Part shown: one piece after another, positions 63,757 to 64,000 of the stretch | How the letters are laid out: each line of letters begins with the position of its first letter | How positions within the stretch are numbered: position 1 is the first letter of the stretch | DNA from: Pseudomonas luteola NBRC 103146 | GTDB taxonomy: Bacteria > Pseudomonadota > Gammaproteobacteria > Pseudomonadales > Pseudomonadaceae | Assembly: GCF_002091675.1 (NCBI RefSeq) | Contig: NZ_BDAE01000012.1 | Span: 86,317-150,316 of the forward strand | DNA length: 64,000 nucleotides | Reading direction: 5' to 3' | Program-made: the position numbers and the translations under genes | Notes under the pieces: model-generated | What the model was told of the DNA's origin: nothing | The model's database searches: none | Seen by the model: only the letters and a program-made list of their open reading frames with translations

Positions 63757-64000
63757 TCGATCATGTGCTCTGGCATTATTTTTATCATTATTAAATATAA
63801 GTATCCTTAATTTAACCTTCAACTGTTGTTTAATTTTTAAGATCCAGAGATCACTGTAGCGGTAACCGATTGCTCACGTATCCGGTGACTATAGCTGCAG
63901 TTGAGTTTAGTAGGTCGCGAGACCAGCCAATTGGATCCTATATAAAGCATGGCAGGCAGCTACGCTCGCTAGACTAGGGTTTGTCTGAAAAGTCGCGTTT
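63757..64000. other. Right-edge region, no gene seen
   Basis: The last 244 bases have no supportable ORF. The terminal stretch GGGTTTGTCTGAAAAGTCGC (63977-63996) recalls terminal repeats of IS5-family elements, so an insertion sequence may begin here; the window ends too soon to tell. Confidence 0.3.

Overview
The window looks like chromosomal DNA of a Pseudomonas. The gene content points there: a six-gene group-2 Mrp (Pha) antiporter operon with a fused phaAB gene, a sigma54-driven small RNA of the Crc-sequestering (CrcZ/CrcY/CrcX) type, a DUF2790 protein, complete hpa genes and an orphan T6SS vgrG-rhs cassette. Base composition is moderately GC-rich, except for AT-rich stretches near 52.6 kb and from about 62.7 kb onward. 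I saw no tRNA, rRNA, CRISPR array or complete insertion sequence.

Layout. 1-6.4 kb: the start of a DUF421 membrane protein gene and the pha/mrp cation/proton antiporter operon, all on the minus strand. 6.7-7.15 kb: a palindromic CbrB-like site, a -24/-12 promoter and an A-rich small RNA expected to titrate Hfq/Crc. 7.2-9.2 kb: very small membrane proteins and hypotheticals. 9.8-20.4 kb: an accessory catabolic module with a FAD amine-oxidase-like enzyme, cupin, LuxR regulator, MoaF, three SDRs, an AraC regulator, an outer-membrane channel, an MFS carrier and an amidase. 20.5-34.5 kb: the whole 4-hydroxyphenylacetate (homoprotocatechuate) meta pathway, hpaBC, hpaA, hpaG1-G2-E-D-F-X-H-I and hpaR, followed by a phenylacetaldehyde-type dehydrogenase and a FeaR-like regulator. 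34.9-39.4 kb: small hypotheticals and a sulfide/persulfide detoxification cluster (BigR-type ArsR, persulfide dioxygenase, DUF442-SQR fusion, TauE exporter). 39.7-46.5 kb: DUF2790 protein, an aromatic-acid MFS carrier, DkgB-like reductase, SRPBCC protein, and an APC permease, C-N hydrolase and LuxR trio. 47.0-49.9 kb: an anchored hypothetical and an RNA-repair operon (RNA ligase plus HD-Pnk). 50.1-52.4 kb: a secreted double-GH5 cellulase. 53.2-56.0 kb: a 40-residue membrane peptide, MocR regulator and zinc alcohol dehydrogenase. 56.4-63.8 kb: an orphan T6SS cassette (VgrG, EagR adaptor, PAAR-Rhs with an AHH nuclease tip, immunity protein).

How it works together. The 9.8-34.5 kb block reads as a funnel. 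Aromatic amines or amides are taken up and converted by oxidase, amidase and aldehyde dehydrogenase to 4-hydroxyphenylacetate. HpaBC hydroxylates it, and the meta pathway takes it to pyruvate and succinic semialdehyde. A repeated TTAAC-A-N-A-TTAA-type operator lies in three promoter regions of the block, placing it plausibly under HpaR. Several catabolic messages carry A-rich Hfq/Crc motifs at their ribosome-binding sites, and a Crc-decoy RNA is encoded in the same window.

Most notable: the RNA ligase/HD-Pnk operon with a 68-nt stem-closed leader; a tandem GH5 enzyme whose second domain has lost its acid/base glutamate; and a T6SS cassette in which vgrG has a one-base frameshift and rhs an in-frame amber codon while the adaptor and immunity genes are intact.
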